From Oceanobacillus halotolerans (lineage in GTDB: Bacteria > Bacillota > Bacilli > Bacillales > Amphibacillaceae): 64,000 bases of DNA. Each line of letters starts with the position of its first letter. Within the stretch, counting starts at the first letter, position 1. Where the stretch lies: assembly GCF_010993955.1 (NCBI RefSeq), contig NZ_WIXL01000004.1, positions 62,001 to 126,000 on the forward strand, written 5' to 3'. Positions 9,120 through 17,512 of the stretch are shown one piece after another. The translations under genes were made by a program, and so were the position numbers. The notes under the pieces are model-generated. The model saw only the letters and a list, made by a program, of their open reading frames with translations. It had not been told where the DNA came from and ran no database searches.

Positions 9120-9644
9120 TTATTCCGTCACTTCTATTGTCGCCGTCATTATGTGATGTGCTAATCCGCAGTACTCTAGACAGAGAATTTCGTACGTTCC
9201 AGGTTCATCAAATGTTATATAAACCGTATTCGTGTATTCTGGCATTGCTTGTGTTTGAGCCAACAAATTCATATCCTCATCATAAATCCCAAATCCATGG
9301 TTAACATCCTTACTAGTTACATCGAATTCGATCGGTTCTCCAACTTTAAATTCCGTTTGGCTAATATCCCAGCCAAATTGAAGTGCTTCTACATCAACAA
9401 CAGTAGGTTCCTGTCCTTCGCTATAGACTGGTTGATTGTATGGTAAATCACGTAAGGTATAAATAGTAACAGCTAACATTACAATAACTAACGTAATCGC
9501 ATAAAAAGAACGTGCTTTATACCATTTCTTCTTGATCGGTTCATAATCTCTCCTTCCTTGAGATTTTAACGCCACAACACCAAAAACGACTGCAATTAAT
9601 GTCATAAAAATCAAACTAACTACCCATGCAACTGTTTGAATCAT
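9120..9644 (-). CDS. CuA-domain subunit II of the NO reductase
   Basis: A 174-residue protein with two N-terminal membrane helices (roughly residues 5-27 and 48-66) and an external cupredoxin domain. The CuA site is complete: His in VNHGFGIYD, then CLEYCGLAHHIM giving two Cys, the bridging Glu, His and Met. It accepts electrons from a cytochrome c or quinol and passes them to the catalytic subunit, whose gene begins 18 bases downstream in the same operon. The order small CuA subunit then subunit I is normal for B-family heme-copper enzymes. An FNR-type box lies 112 bases upstream, suggesting induction without oxygen. Confidence 0.88.
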   Translation of the reverse strand: MIQTVAWVVSLIFMTLIAVVFGVVALKSQGRRDYEPIKKKWYKARSFYAITLVIVMLAVTIYTLRDLPYNQPVYSEGQEPTVVDVEALQFGWDISQTEFKVGEPIEFDVTSKDVNHGFGIYDEDMNLLAQTQAMPEYTNTVYITFDEPGTYEILCLEYCGLAHHIMTATIEVTE

Positions 9645-9748
9645 CTGATTACCCCCTTAACCTTCATTTTTATCACGTTTTTCATGTAATACTAAAAATT
9701 GATCATCATGTAATCGTTTTTATCATACGGAAAAATAAGCGCCTTTCA

Positions 9749-9764
9749 AGTGACTCAAATCACT
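9749..9764 (-). promoter_or_regulatory. FNR/CRP-type palindrome of the NO reductase operon
   Basis: AGTGACTCAAATCACT fits the Fnr consensus on both strands. On the minus strand TATGAT (9727-9722) is placed exactly for a site centred at -41.5, mirroring the nirK promoter. Confidence 0.72.
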
Positions 9765-9868
9765 ATATTGTCAACAAAATGTTGATTTTGATTTATTTTA
9801 ATTATTGTTGTTACAAACATAAATATAGTGACAAATCACTCCTACAGGGTTTCTCCTGTAGCCACATT

Positions 9869-9902
9869 AAAAAAGCAACGTCTAATCATCGACGTTGCTT
9901 TT
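9869..9902 (-). terminator. terminator after minJ
   Basis: GCAACGTC-TAATCATC-GACGTTGC with A/T tails on both sides, 8 bases past the minJ stop. Confidence 0.8.
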
Positions 9903-9909
9903 GTACCTC

Positions 9910-11097
9910 TTAATCATTATCGTTTTTTAAACGGGACCGTTCTTTCACAAAAATAATCCCTAATTCATGGTGATCACCTTCATACAATGCGCTATTAATA
10001 AATCGAACCTCCCCTATATCATCCAATACTTCTAATTTAAATGCTGCACCACCCGCTTGCAATGCTTGGTAGAAGGATTGAACATCATTTACAATGGTAT
10101 CATTTACTTTACGAATTGTTTCACCAGGTAATAATGCCAACCGATCTGCTGGAGAGTTAGGAATGATTGCTAACACACTTACTCCTTTATCATGTTGGTG
10201 GAAATAGGCTGGTTTTCGTCTGTCCACAACACGATGATAAAAGTTAATGACTTCTTTCCCTACTATGGCTAGTAACACAGCAACAAGGGAAAGCCAAGAA
10301 ACATAAATACTACTTACCGCAAGTATACTAACCAATACCCCTAATATTGCTATATACCTTGCTAAAGTCGAACGTGCAAATTGTGGTGGAATTCCCCTAA
10401 CTGTATAATCAAATCCGAGTAGAAAAGGAAAGATGATAAGACTATAGGATTCTCCGCCAACATCAAAATACGGCCAATAAGTAGCAAAAGGGTTGATCAG
10501 TCCTGTTGGAATAACCGTAATAAATGGAATAACTGCCAGCTTCTTAAGCTCATGCTTTCCGACCCATCTTCCGCGATTCCCAAGGACTAAACCTGGGAAG
10601 GACTCATTTCGCTTTATCCGACTTAAAATAATTGCTTCTACCACTAACAATAATCCTAAAAGTAAGGCTAAACCACTAATATTTGGTTCGTACTGAAATG
10701 TATACGCTAAGAATGTTTGATTTTCCATAATAAACGGTAAAAATAATAACAATAAAACAGTAAGCCCAATAGTGTAACTTGCTGATAAGAGTTTAAATTG
10801 CAATGTTAAACTAAGAAAAACCATTATGATACTTAACAAAAAAAGTGTCTCTAGGCTGAATACAATTCCAATACCTAAGCTTAAAAGAGAAATAACTAAT
10901 CCAGCTATTAGTGATACACTCCATGTATGTTTCCATTCTGAAAATATATCAAATACTTTAAAACCAAAGTCTATCCGCTCTTGCTTAATTCTCTTATAGC
11001 CAGCCAATATAATTAAAAAGAATAACCAATAAAATGCAGGATTTAAAAACAATCGTCCAATACCCTTGACGAATTCTATCCCCCATGCTTCCATCAT
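9910..11097 (-). CDS. minJ: cell division topology protein MinJ
   Basis: MinJ bridges DivIVA and MinD at poles and septa and keeps division and swarming normal. The 395-residue protein has about eight hydrophobic segments over residues 10-290 and a C-terminal PDZ domain (about 300-380, with VSVLAIIPNSPADRLALLPG as the binding groove). Length is close to that of B. subtilis MinJ (397). A GTG at 11106 is also in frame, but AGGTG sits correctly for ATG 11097. It is directly upstream of ctpB and the ftsEX block, as in B. subtilis, which supports orthology. Confidence 0.9.
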   Translation of the reverse strand: MMEAWGIEFVKGIGRLFLNPAFYWLFFLIILAGYKRIKQERIDFGFKVFDIFSEWKHTWSVSLIAGLVISLLSLGIGIVFSLETLFLLSIIMVFLSLTLQFKLLSASYTIGLTVLLLLFLPFIMENQTFLAYTFQYEPNISGLALLLGLLLVVEAIILSRIKRNESFPGLVLGNRGRWVGKHELKKLAVIPFITVIPTGLINPFATYWPYFDVGGESYSLIIFPFLLGFDYTVRGIPPQFARSTLARYIAILGVLVSILAVSSIYVSWLSLVAVLLAIVGKEVINFYHRVVDRRKPAYFHQHDKGVSVLAIIPNSPADRLALLPGETIRKVNDTIVNDVQSFYQALQAGGAAFKLEVLDDIGEVRFINSALYEGDHHELGIIFVKERSRLKNDND

Positions 11098-11306
11098 GTA
11101 TTTCACCTACTTAGCAGTTGCTATTCTGTTCTTTATCTATTAAGTATTCGATAGATTCCTCCTTTTTTCCTGCAAAAGGGACAGAAAACTTCCCTAGCTA
11201 TATTTGGCTGGGATTGTTTTTGTTGTAACGGGTATGGTGAGTGTGTGCTCAATTACTTTTTGACTTTTCTTTGTGCTGATTTGGGCACTAACAAGCTTCC
11301 TCAATT

Positions 11307-12190
11307 ACTTTTTTGCTTTCTAGTATGAAACGTCTTGCATATAAGATGGATGATGCGTAGTAAATGTTTAGCATGGCTTCCTTCATTCTTTATAAAGAGA
11401 GCGCGCTAAACCCACGCTGTGGAAAACACTCGCTTTCACCATGGGCACAAGGGCAACATCTGTTCAAACTCTCTCTGGTCGTTTTCACAGTGTCTTCTTT
11501 GCCACGGGGAACTCTTCAGCCTCCTCGCGAGCATTGTCTAGGTCTAGCACCTACCCCCTCGAGGTCTTAAGTCAATCCTCTTTGTGGCACAAAACGCCAC
11601 GCCGAGGCTCGTCTTAAGCTTGGCAGATAAGAAATAAATATCTTACTGCATAAGTGTAAGTGCAACTAAGGCTTTTACGCCATAAAAACTTGTCGAAAAG
11701 TCTAGTTTTCTAATCGGGGGTGACCAAGGCGCTAGACCTTTTCTATTAAAAGCGCTCACTGTGGGGTCTTCAGACTGTTCCTTTTCCCGTAGGAGTCTCG
11801 CATTTTCCACAGCTTCAAATAGTTTTTTATAAAAGTAAAAAGACACTGTAAATCGAATAAGTCTCTCATTCACTTCAACCAACTGTTGCATTGTCAATGG
11901 TAATGATAATAATTAGATAGCATAACTTAGTGGAGGAAATACACGCAGACTCCTGCGGAAAAACGAGCCTAAGAGACCCCGCAGTGTGGTTTTCACGAGG
12001 AGGCTCGTGGGGAGTCCGCGGTAAAGTAGACACTGTGAAAACGAATAGTTTGAACAGATGTCGCACTTATGCCCCTGGTGAAAGCGAAGTATATTTCCGG
12101 AACGGATAAACGCTCTAAACATCACCTTAATTTACTGCACATAATATAGATTATGCATCGTAGAAAACAACAAAGCATGCGAAAAGAGCG
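11307..12190. repeat. F1 copy c with a nested F3 that itself contains F6
   Basis: The F1 left arm runs 11307-11534 and resumes at 11743 (TTCTATTAAAAGCGCTCACT, then GGGGTCTTCAGACTG); the right arm is about 11930-12190. Between 11535 and 11742 lies an F3 in reverse orientation, bounded by GGTCTAGCACCTACCCCC and GGGGGTGACCAAGGCGCTAGACC-type ends (exact 8-base inverted repeat GGTCTAGC/GCTAGACC). Inside it, 11618-11730 is an F6 in reverse. The ORFs at 11643-12125 are fragments of these repeats. 11107-11306 shows nothing recognisable beyond a T-rich phrase, CTCAATTACTTTTT, present twice. Confidence 0.78.
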
Positions 12191-12202
12191 TTAAAAATAA
12201 AA

Positions 12203-12237
12203 AGGACTTAGAGAAGTTTCCTCTAAGCCCTTTTCAT
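12203..12237 (-). terminator. terminator after ctpB
   Basis: AAAAGGACTTAGAG and CTCTAAGCCCTTTT form a stem closing 43 bases past the ctpB stop. Confidence 0.8.
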
Positions 12238-12279
12238 ATCAATTGAATTGTTCAAGCAAATCCATATTCAAACACTTCA

Positions 12280-13737
12280 TTACTCCTCATACAAGGATCG
12301 TAATGCATCTTCCATTTGGAGATCATCAACACCGTTACGAATATTTTCAACAACGTTTGCTTCAATCGTTCCAGCTGTTTCTTGATCAATTTCTCCTGTT
12401 ACGTTTAAATCATTATCCTGTTGAAATGCCATCACAGCTTCTTCTGTTTGACTATCAAAGTATCCATCTTCACGGCCAGTATCATATCCTAGCCCAGTAA
12501 GCATGATCTGCAGGTTTTCGATTTTCTGATCAGCATCATCCAATCCAAGTGGCTCTTCAATCTCAACTGGACTTGTATAGAAGTAGTCAGGTTGATTGCT
12601 TTCCATAGTCGGCTCTACCCCAACCTCATTAATCCATTCACCATTTGGAGATAGCCATTTAAAGAAAGTTATTTTAATGGAACTTCCATCACCTAAAGGA
12701 ATGGCTTGTTGTACTGTTCCTTTTCCAAAAGAAGTTTTTCCAACCACATCATAACCTGCTTCCTTCATCGCAACAGCAAGTATTTCTGATGCTGATGCAC
12801 TACCTTCGTCAATAAGAACTGTAATTGGGTATTCTTTCATCTCTTCTAAATCAGAAAATGTTTGATCTCGATTTCCGTTTGGATCTTCAATTTGTACGAT
12901 TGGCATATCACTTGGAATAAATAGTTTTAAAATATCCTCTACTGCAGTGAGTAGTCCTCCTGGATTACCACGCACATCAATGACCAATCCTTCTATTCCT
13001 TCTTCCTCCAGATCATTCAGTTGTTCTGTGAATTCATCATATGTCGTCTCTGAAAATGACGTAAGTTCTAGGATCCCTGTCTTCTTGCCATCGACTGTCT
13101 CTGTCGATGAATATACTGTTTCAAGCGGAATATCGTCACGAACTAAAGTAACTTCAAATGGATCAGATACACCAGAACGCAGTATTTCAATGGTGACTTC
13201 AGACCCTTTTTCTCCACGAATTTTTTCTACCGCTTCATTTAGCTCTAAACCCTTCACACTTTCGCCATCTACACTTAATATTTGATCATTAGGTCGTAAC
13301 CCTGCTTCTTCTGCTGGAGAATCTTTAATTGGAGAAACAATGGTTACATTCCCATTAACCATACTAACCTCTGCACCGATCCCCTGAAAGGAAGACTCAA
13401 TCGTTTCATTAAAATCTTCCATCGTCTCAACATCCATGTATGTACTATATGGATCTTCTAATGTACCTAACATCCCTTTGATGGCACCCTCTATCAATTG
13501 GGTATCATCCACATCTTCTATGTAATTTTGCTTTATCACCTGATAGGCTTGTGCAACTTTCTCCATATTTTGTGGTGTATTTAAGGATTCTTGTCCAAGG
13601 AGATCGGATAGATCATTAGTTGATCCTTCATTTTGTTCGTCTGGTTGCGCTACTTTTACACCAGTATAGGCACCAACAAACCCCAAAACGATTGCCGCTA
13701 CCAAAATTAGCGTAATATGTGATTTTTTCAAATTCAT
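12280..13737 (-). CDS. ctpB: carboxyl-terminal processing protease CtpB
   Basis: An S41-family Ser/Lys protease, 485 residues. One N-terminal membrane segment (about 8-28) places the rest outside the membrane or in the forespore intermembrane space. A PDZ domain follows (about 115-190, with FQGIGAEV), then the protease core with VIDVRGNPGG (252-261), the nucleophile in GSASASE (312-318) and the Lys in FGKGTVQ (337-343), and a C-terminal peptidoglycan-binding domain (about 400-450). In B. subtilis CtpB cleaves SpoIVFA during the sigma-K checkpoint. GGGGTGAAAA precedes ATG 13737; the longer frame from 13776 is not needed. Confidence 0.93.
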   Translation of the reverse strand: MNLKKSHITLILVAAIVLGFVGAYTGVKVAQPDEQNEGSTNDLSDLLGQESLNTPQNMEKVAQAYQVIKQNYIEDVDDTQLIEGAIKGMLGTLEDPYSTYMDVETMEDFNETIESSFQGIGAEVSMVNGNVTIVSPIKDSPAEEAGLRPNDQILSVDGESVKGLELNEAVEKIRGEKGSEVTIEILRSGVSDPFEVTLVRDDIPLETVYSSTETVDGKKTGILELTSFSETTYDEFTEQLNDLEEEGIEGLVIDVRGNPGGLLTAVEDILKLFIPSDMPIVQIEDPNGNRDQTFSDLEEMKEYPITVLIDEGSASASEILAVAMKEAGYDVVGKTSFGKGTVQQAIPLGDGSSIKITFFKWLSPNGEWINEVGVEPTMESNQPDYFYTSPVEIEEPLGLDDADQKIENLQIMLTGLGYDTGREDGYFDSQTEEAVMAFQQDNDLNVTGEIDQETAGTIEANVVENIRNGVDDLQMEDALRSLYEE

Positions 13738-13834
13738 TTTTTCACCCCAATTGTATTTATATGATTGGCGGTACAATAATAGTATTTATCTTGTCACTTG
13801 TTACATATTATATCAAATAATCCTATTCTTTATG

Positions 13835-13870
13835 GAAAAAAGGCACCACACCATTATTGTGCGATGCCTC
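13835..13870 (-). terminator. terminator after the M23 peptidase gene
   Basis: Reading the minus strand, GGCATCGCACA pairs imperfectly with TGTGGTGCC and is followed by TTTTTT. Confidence 0.65.
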
Positions 13871-13919
13871 CTATCTTAATACTCTCCTCTTTGAATTGCA
13901 ACTACAAAACAAATAAGAA

Positions 13920-15266
13920 TTAGTTTAATAATTGTAATGGATCTAATGCATGTGATTTGGCATCATTCCATGAAGGACTATGAATTTCAAAGTGTAAGTG
14001 TGGACCAGATGAGTCACCAGTTGTACCCATTACACCGATTTGCTGTCCTTTTGAAACAATTTGAAAACTACTTACTAAAGGCGTATATTTCATATGTGCA
14101 TAAACCGATTCATATTGTTCATCACCAAAGATATGGGTGATAAATACAACATTTCCATATGAGGAGGAGTAATATGCTCGAGATACAACCCCATCAGCTG
14201 CTGCATATATCGGAACGTCTCCACCACTTTTAGCTGTTGCATTTCCTACATCCATTCCATAATGCGTTCCACCACGAGTTCCGAAATAGTCAGTTATGTA
14301 CCCATTAACAGGCCAGCTAAACGATCCATTTCCAGATGGTGCTACTTGTTGGTTAGCATTATTATCAGAACTTTGATTATTATTAGTTTGCTGTTGCTTT
14401 TGTTTCTCTTGTTCTGCAAGTTGTTCTAATTTCTCTTTTTGTTGTTCCATTGCAATTTTTACTGCTTCTTCCCTAGCTTCCTTCAACTCTTGTTCTTCCG
14501 CTAGACTCATTTTGTGTTCTTCTAAATGCTGTTGTTCTTCTTCTAATTGTGCCATTAATGATTCCTTTGTTGCCATCTGATCATTTAATTGTACTTTTAG
14601 TGATTCAAGTTCACCTTTTTGTTCTTCTAAAGCCACTTTTTTAGCTTCTACTTCTTCCTTGCTATCTTCTACTTCTACTTTCTTTTCTTCCATTTCTTTT
14701 TTATCAGCTGCATGTATTTCCATAATATTTTTATCTTGGTCCATGATTGTATTAACAGCAGAGGACCTGTTAATAAAATCACCAAAGCTTTTTGACCCTA
14801 AAATAACTTCCATATATTGAATACTACCGCCGTTTTTCTGAATTGCGCGTAAACGTTCACGGAGTAAAGCATCTCGTTTTTCGATACGTTCCTCCAACTC
14901 CGTGATCTCTGATTCCAACTCTTTTATTTTTTCTTTTAACGTCTCTATCTCTTCATTGGTATTTACTATTTCTGTCTCTTTGGCTTCAATTTCATTGTTA
15001 GTAGTAGCCAATTGTTGATCTATCGAGTCAATATCATTTCGTACCGTTTCTTGGTCATTCAGATTATCTTCCAATTTTTCTTCTGTCTCTTCTTTTTCAC
15101 TATTAAGCGACTCTTTTTCTTCTTGTACTTTTTCTTTTTCTTCTTCTAGCTTTTCAATTTCCTTCTTAACACTATTGGTGGATTCTGCAGTTACATCATT
15201 CCCACCAAACAGACTTATACTCATGATCACGGTAACCACAAGCAAATATGTGACACTTTTTTTCAT
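13920..15266 (-). CDS. EnvC-like murein hydrolase or activator: coiled coil plus LytM/M23
   Basis: A 448-residue secreted protein: signal peptide (1-27), a long Glu/Lys-rich coiled coil (about 30-300), a Gln/Asn-rich linker (KQQQTNNNQSSDNNANQQ) and a C-terminal M23/LytM domain. The zinc motifs look intact: HYGMD, YAHM and HLHFE, so it may be an active endopeptidase and not just an activator. Its gene follows ftsX by 50 bases, and coiled-coil hydrolases are the known partners of FtsEX (EnvC, PcsB, CwlO). I infer FtsEX-gated wall cleavage. ATG 15266 has GGAAGGGG upstream; the 47-residue extension from 15407 is Cys-rich and overlaps ftsX, so it is rejected. Confidence 0.88.
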   Translation of the reverse strand: MKKSVTYLLVVTVIMSISLFGGNDVTAESTNSVKKEIEKLEEEKEKVQEEKESLNSEKEETEEKLEDNLNDQETVRNDIDSIDQQLATTNNEIEAKETEIVNTNEEIETLKEKIKELESEITELEERIEKRDALLRERLRAIQKNGGSIQYMEVILGSKSFGDFINRSSAVNTIMDQDKNIMEIHAADKKEMEEKKVEVEDSKEEVEAKKVALEEQKGELESLKVQLNDQMATKESLMAQLEEEQQHLEEHKMSLAEEQELKEAREEAVKIAMEQQKEKLEQLAEQEKQKQQQTNNNQSSDNNANQQVAPSGNGSFSWPVNGYITDYFGTRGGTHYGMDVGNATAKSGGDVPIYAAADGVVSRAYYSSSYGNVVFITHIFGDEQYESVYAHMKYTPLVSSFQIVSKGQQIGVMGTTGDSSGPHLHFEIHSPSWNDAKSHALDPLQLLN

Positions 15267-15316
15267 CTCGCATCCCCTTCCTTCTTTGATAGATGAATGT
15301 TGTGTTTCATAGTTTG

Positions 15317-16210
15317 CTATACTTTCAAGAACTTGCGTACACTCATAACACTTCCCCAAACACCAATTAAGGCACCAATTCCCATGATTAATAGAGAAAG
15401 TTGCCAAGCAAAAGGATTAAATGGAAGTAATTCAACAAATGGTAAAGAAAGGCTTTTAGCTATACTATTTGAAATGTAAGAATAACCACCAAGTACAATC
15501 GCAATTGGTAAGAGAGAGCCTAATATACCAAGTAACATTCCTTCAATAAAGAATGGCCAGCGAATAAAATTATTGGTTGCTCCTACAAGTTTCATAATTC
15601 CTATTTCTTTACTACGTGCCATAATGGTAAGTTTAATCGTATTAGAGATTAAGAAAGTTGCCGTAAATATAAGTCCAACAATTAAGACTAATCCGATCGT
15701 ACGAGCATATTTATTAAATTCAAATAAACGTTGTACAACATCTTGTCCATAATTCACATCATGTACATTGTCGAATGTTTGAATTTCCTCGGCAATTGGG
15801 GCTGTGTCAGCTGGATTTTCAGCTCTTACAATATACACGTGGTTTAGTGGATTATCTTGTTCAAATAATTGCCAAGACTCCCCAGCTTCCCCCATACTTT
15901 CAATTAATTTATCAAGTTCTTCATCATTCGAGGAGAACGCAACCGACTCTACCCCACTAATTTGCTCAATTTGATCGCCTAAAGCAACAATCTCATCCTC
16001 ATCAGCCGTAATCTCAATTAACGCATTAATTTCTACGTCATCTTCAATGTTCTTAGCCATTTCATTAAGATTTAACATTAATGCTAAAAATGCCGCGACA
16101 AGGATTAAGGTAACCGTTACAGCACCAACCGCAGCGACAGTCATCCAACCATTACGGAAAATATTTTTAAATCCTTCTCGAAAATGCCGTTTTATTGTAT
16201 TAACTTTCAT
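15317..16210 (-). CDS. ftsX: FtsX, permease-like subunit of FtsEX
   Basis: A 297-residue protein with an N-terminal membrane helix (about 23-45), an extracellular domain (about 50-165) and three C-terminal helices, the FtsX layout. It transmits FtsE ATPase state to extracellular murein hydrolases rather than transporting a substrate. Conserved features include RNGWMT near the N-terminus and ARSKEIGIMKLVGATNNFIRWPF in the cytoplasmic loop. The ATG at 16210 overlaps the end of ftsE by 11 bases and has GAGGTG upstream, showing translational coupling; the 18-residue longer frame is discarded. Confidence 0.95.
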   Translation of the reverse strand: MKVNTIKRHFREGFKNIFRNGWMTVAAVGAVTVTLILVAAFLALMLNLNEMAKNIEDDVEINALIEITADEDEIVALGDQIEQISGVESVAFSSNDEELDKLIESMGEAGESWQLFEQDNPLNHVYIVRAENPADTAPIAEEIQTFDNVHDVNYGQDVVQRLFEFNKYARTIGLVLIVGLIFTATFLISNTIKLTIMARSKEIGIMKLVGATNNFIRWPFFIEGMLLGILGSLLPIAIVLGGYSYISNSIAKSLSLPFVELLPFNPFAWQLSLLIMGIGALIGVWGSVMSVRKFLKV

Positions 16211-16886
16211 AGCCGTATTCACCTCGATGCTCATCCCGTGCAATAACACCATCTTCAATGGCAATTACCCGCTTTTTAATCGTGTCAACAATTTCTTTAC
16301 TATGGGTTGCCATCATAATGGTTGTACCACGTGCATTGATCTCCTCAAAAATCCGCATAATTTCCCAAGATGTCTCTGGGTCCAAGTTCCCTGTTGGTTC
16401 ATCAGCAATCACAATTTTCGGATGGTTTACAATGGCACGTGCGATTGATACACGCTGTTGTTCACCACCAGATAACTCATCTGGTAAAAAACGTGCTTTG
16501 TTTTTTAAACCAACTAATTCCAACACATCCATAACACGTTTACGAATGTTACGAGGTGATTCTTCAATTACTTCTAATGTGAACGCAATATTTTCATAGA
16601 CTGATAGCTTCGGTAAGAGTTTAAAGTCCTGGAAAACGACACCAATATCACGTCGTAAGTAAGGAACATTTTTTTCTTTCATTTGATTTATGTCCTTGTC
16701 ATTGATGACAATAGTACCCTTTGTTGGTCTTTCTTCTCGGTATATCAACTTAATAAATGTTGATTTTCCGGCACCACTTGGACCGACAATATAGACAAAT
16801 TCTCCCTGCCTTATATCAACATTAATCCCATTCAGAGCTGTTACTCCATTTTTATACGTTTTATATACATCCTGCATAACAATCAT
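16200..16886 (-). CDS. ftsE: FtsE, ATPase subunit of FtsEX
   Basis: A 228-residue ABC ATPase with Walker A GPSGAGKST (36-44), signature LSGGEQQR, Walker B VIADEPTGNLDP and the switch His in MATHSKE. FtsE powers FtsX, which controls wall hydrolases during elongation and, in B. subtilis, sporulation onset. It is the first gene of the ftsE-ftsX-M23 set and overlaps ftsX. The gap to cccB contains the cccB terminator, so ftsE likely has its own promoter. Confidence 0.96.
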   Translation of the reverse strand: MIVMQDVYKTYKNGVTALNGINVDIRQGEFVYIVGPSGAGKSTFIKLIYREERPTKGTIVINDKDINQMKEKNVPYLRRDIGVVFQDFKLLPKLSVYENIAFTLEVIEESPRNIRKRVMDVLELVGLKNKARFLPDELSGGEQQRVSIARAIVNHPKIVIADEPTGNLDPETSWEIMRIFEEINARGTTIMMATHSKEIVDTIKKRVIAIEDGVIARDEHRGEYGYES

Positions 16887-17077
16887 ATATGCTCACCTTT
16901 TACCTTTTTTGTTGTTTATTATATTGTTGCCGACTCTTACTTGATTATTTGTTCATAATTCTTTCTGATTCGTTTTATACTTTTACATTATAACATCTTT
17001 CGGCACTATTTTTAGACATAAAAATATTACATTTTTATTTCAAAGCTTGTACAACTAAAATAATTAAAGAAAATAAA

Positions 17078-17113
17078 AAAGCTTGGCCAAATCTAAATTG
17101 ACCAAGTTTTTCT
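17078..17113 (-). terminator. terminator after cccB
   Basis: AAAAAGCTTGGCCAA and TTGACCAAGTTTTT form a stem 18 bases past the cccB stop. Confidence 0.75.
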
Positions 17114-17130
17114 AAGTACTTATTTCTGTT

Positions 17131-17454
17131 TTATTGCTTTTCAGCTAACCAGCTAGAAAGCGCATCTAGATCATCACCAGAAACGTTTTGTGCTGGCATA
17201 CTTCCAGTTCCATTTTCAACAATATCAGCGATTTCTTCTGCTGAATAATCAGCACCAACTGAAGTTAAGTCTGGACCTGCTCCTCCGGATAGATCTCCAC
17301 CGTGACAAGAAGCACAGTTGCTTTCATAAATTTCTTCTCCAGCGGCACTTTCTGCTGTATCACCGCCGCCATCGTCAGCAGCATCATCCCCGCCACCACA
17401 AGCACCGAGCACTAGAGCAGAACCAAATAAAGCTGCAAATAACCATTTTTTCAT
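17131..17454 (-). CDS. cccB: lipoprotein cytochrome c-551 (CccB)
   Basis: A small class I cytochrome c, 107 residues, with a lipoprotein signal (LVLGAC, Cys at about 19), a Gly/Asp-rich linker, the heme site CASCHGG and a Met ligand in GSMPAQN. It shuttles electrons on the outer membrane face, in Bacillus toward cytochrome oxidases, and could also feed the CuA subunit of the NO reductase encoded about 7.5 kb downstream. ATG 17454 has AGGGGG upstream. Gene order ftsE-cccB-yvjA-prfB is as in B. subtilis. Confidence 0.93.
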   Translation of the reverse strand: MKKWLFAALFGSALVLGACGGGDDAADDGGGDTAESAAGEEIYESNCASCHGGDLSGGAGPDLTSVGADYSAEEIADIVENGTGSMPAQNVSGDDLDALSSWLAEKQ

Positions 17455-17512
17455 GTTAAATCCCCCTAACGAAAAATATATTGCAAAGGTTATCATACTC
17501 ATTATAACCAAT

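Noticed and set aside
9827..9840. AGTGACAAATCACT as a third FNR box
   Set aside because: The half-sites are 4 rather than 6 bases apart and it lies beyond the proper promoter, so it is not a consensus site.
11643..12125. Overlapping ORFs of 63-84 residues downstream of minJ
   Set aside because: They are pieces of nested F1, F3 and F6 repeats without ribosome sites.
15267..15407. N-terminal extension of the M23 protein (with CLNWCLGKCYEC)
   Set aside because: It overlaps the ftsX end out of frame and the signal peptide at 15266 with GGAAGGGG upstream is the better start.
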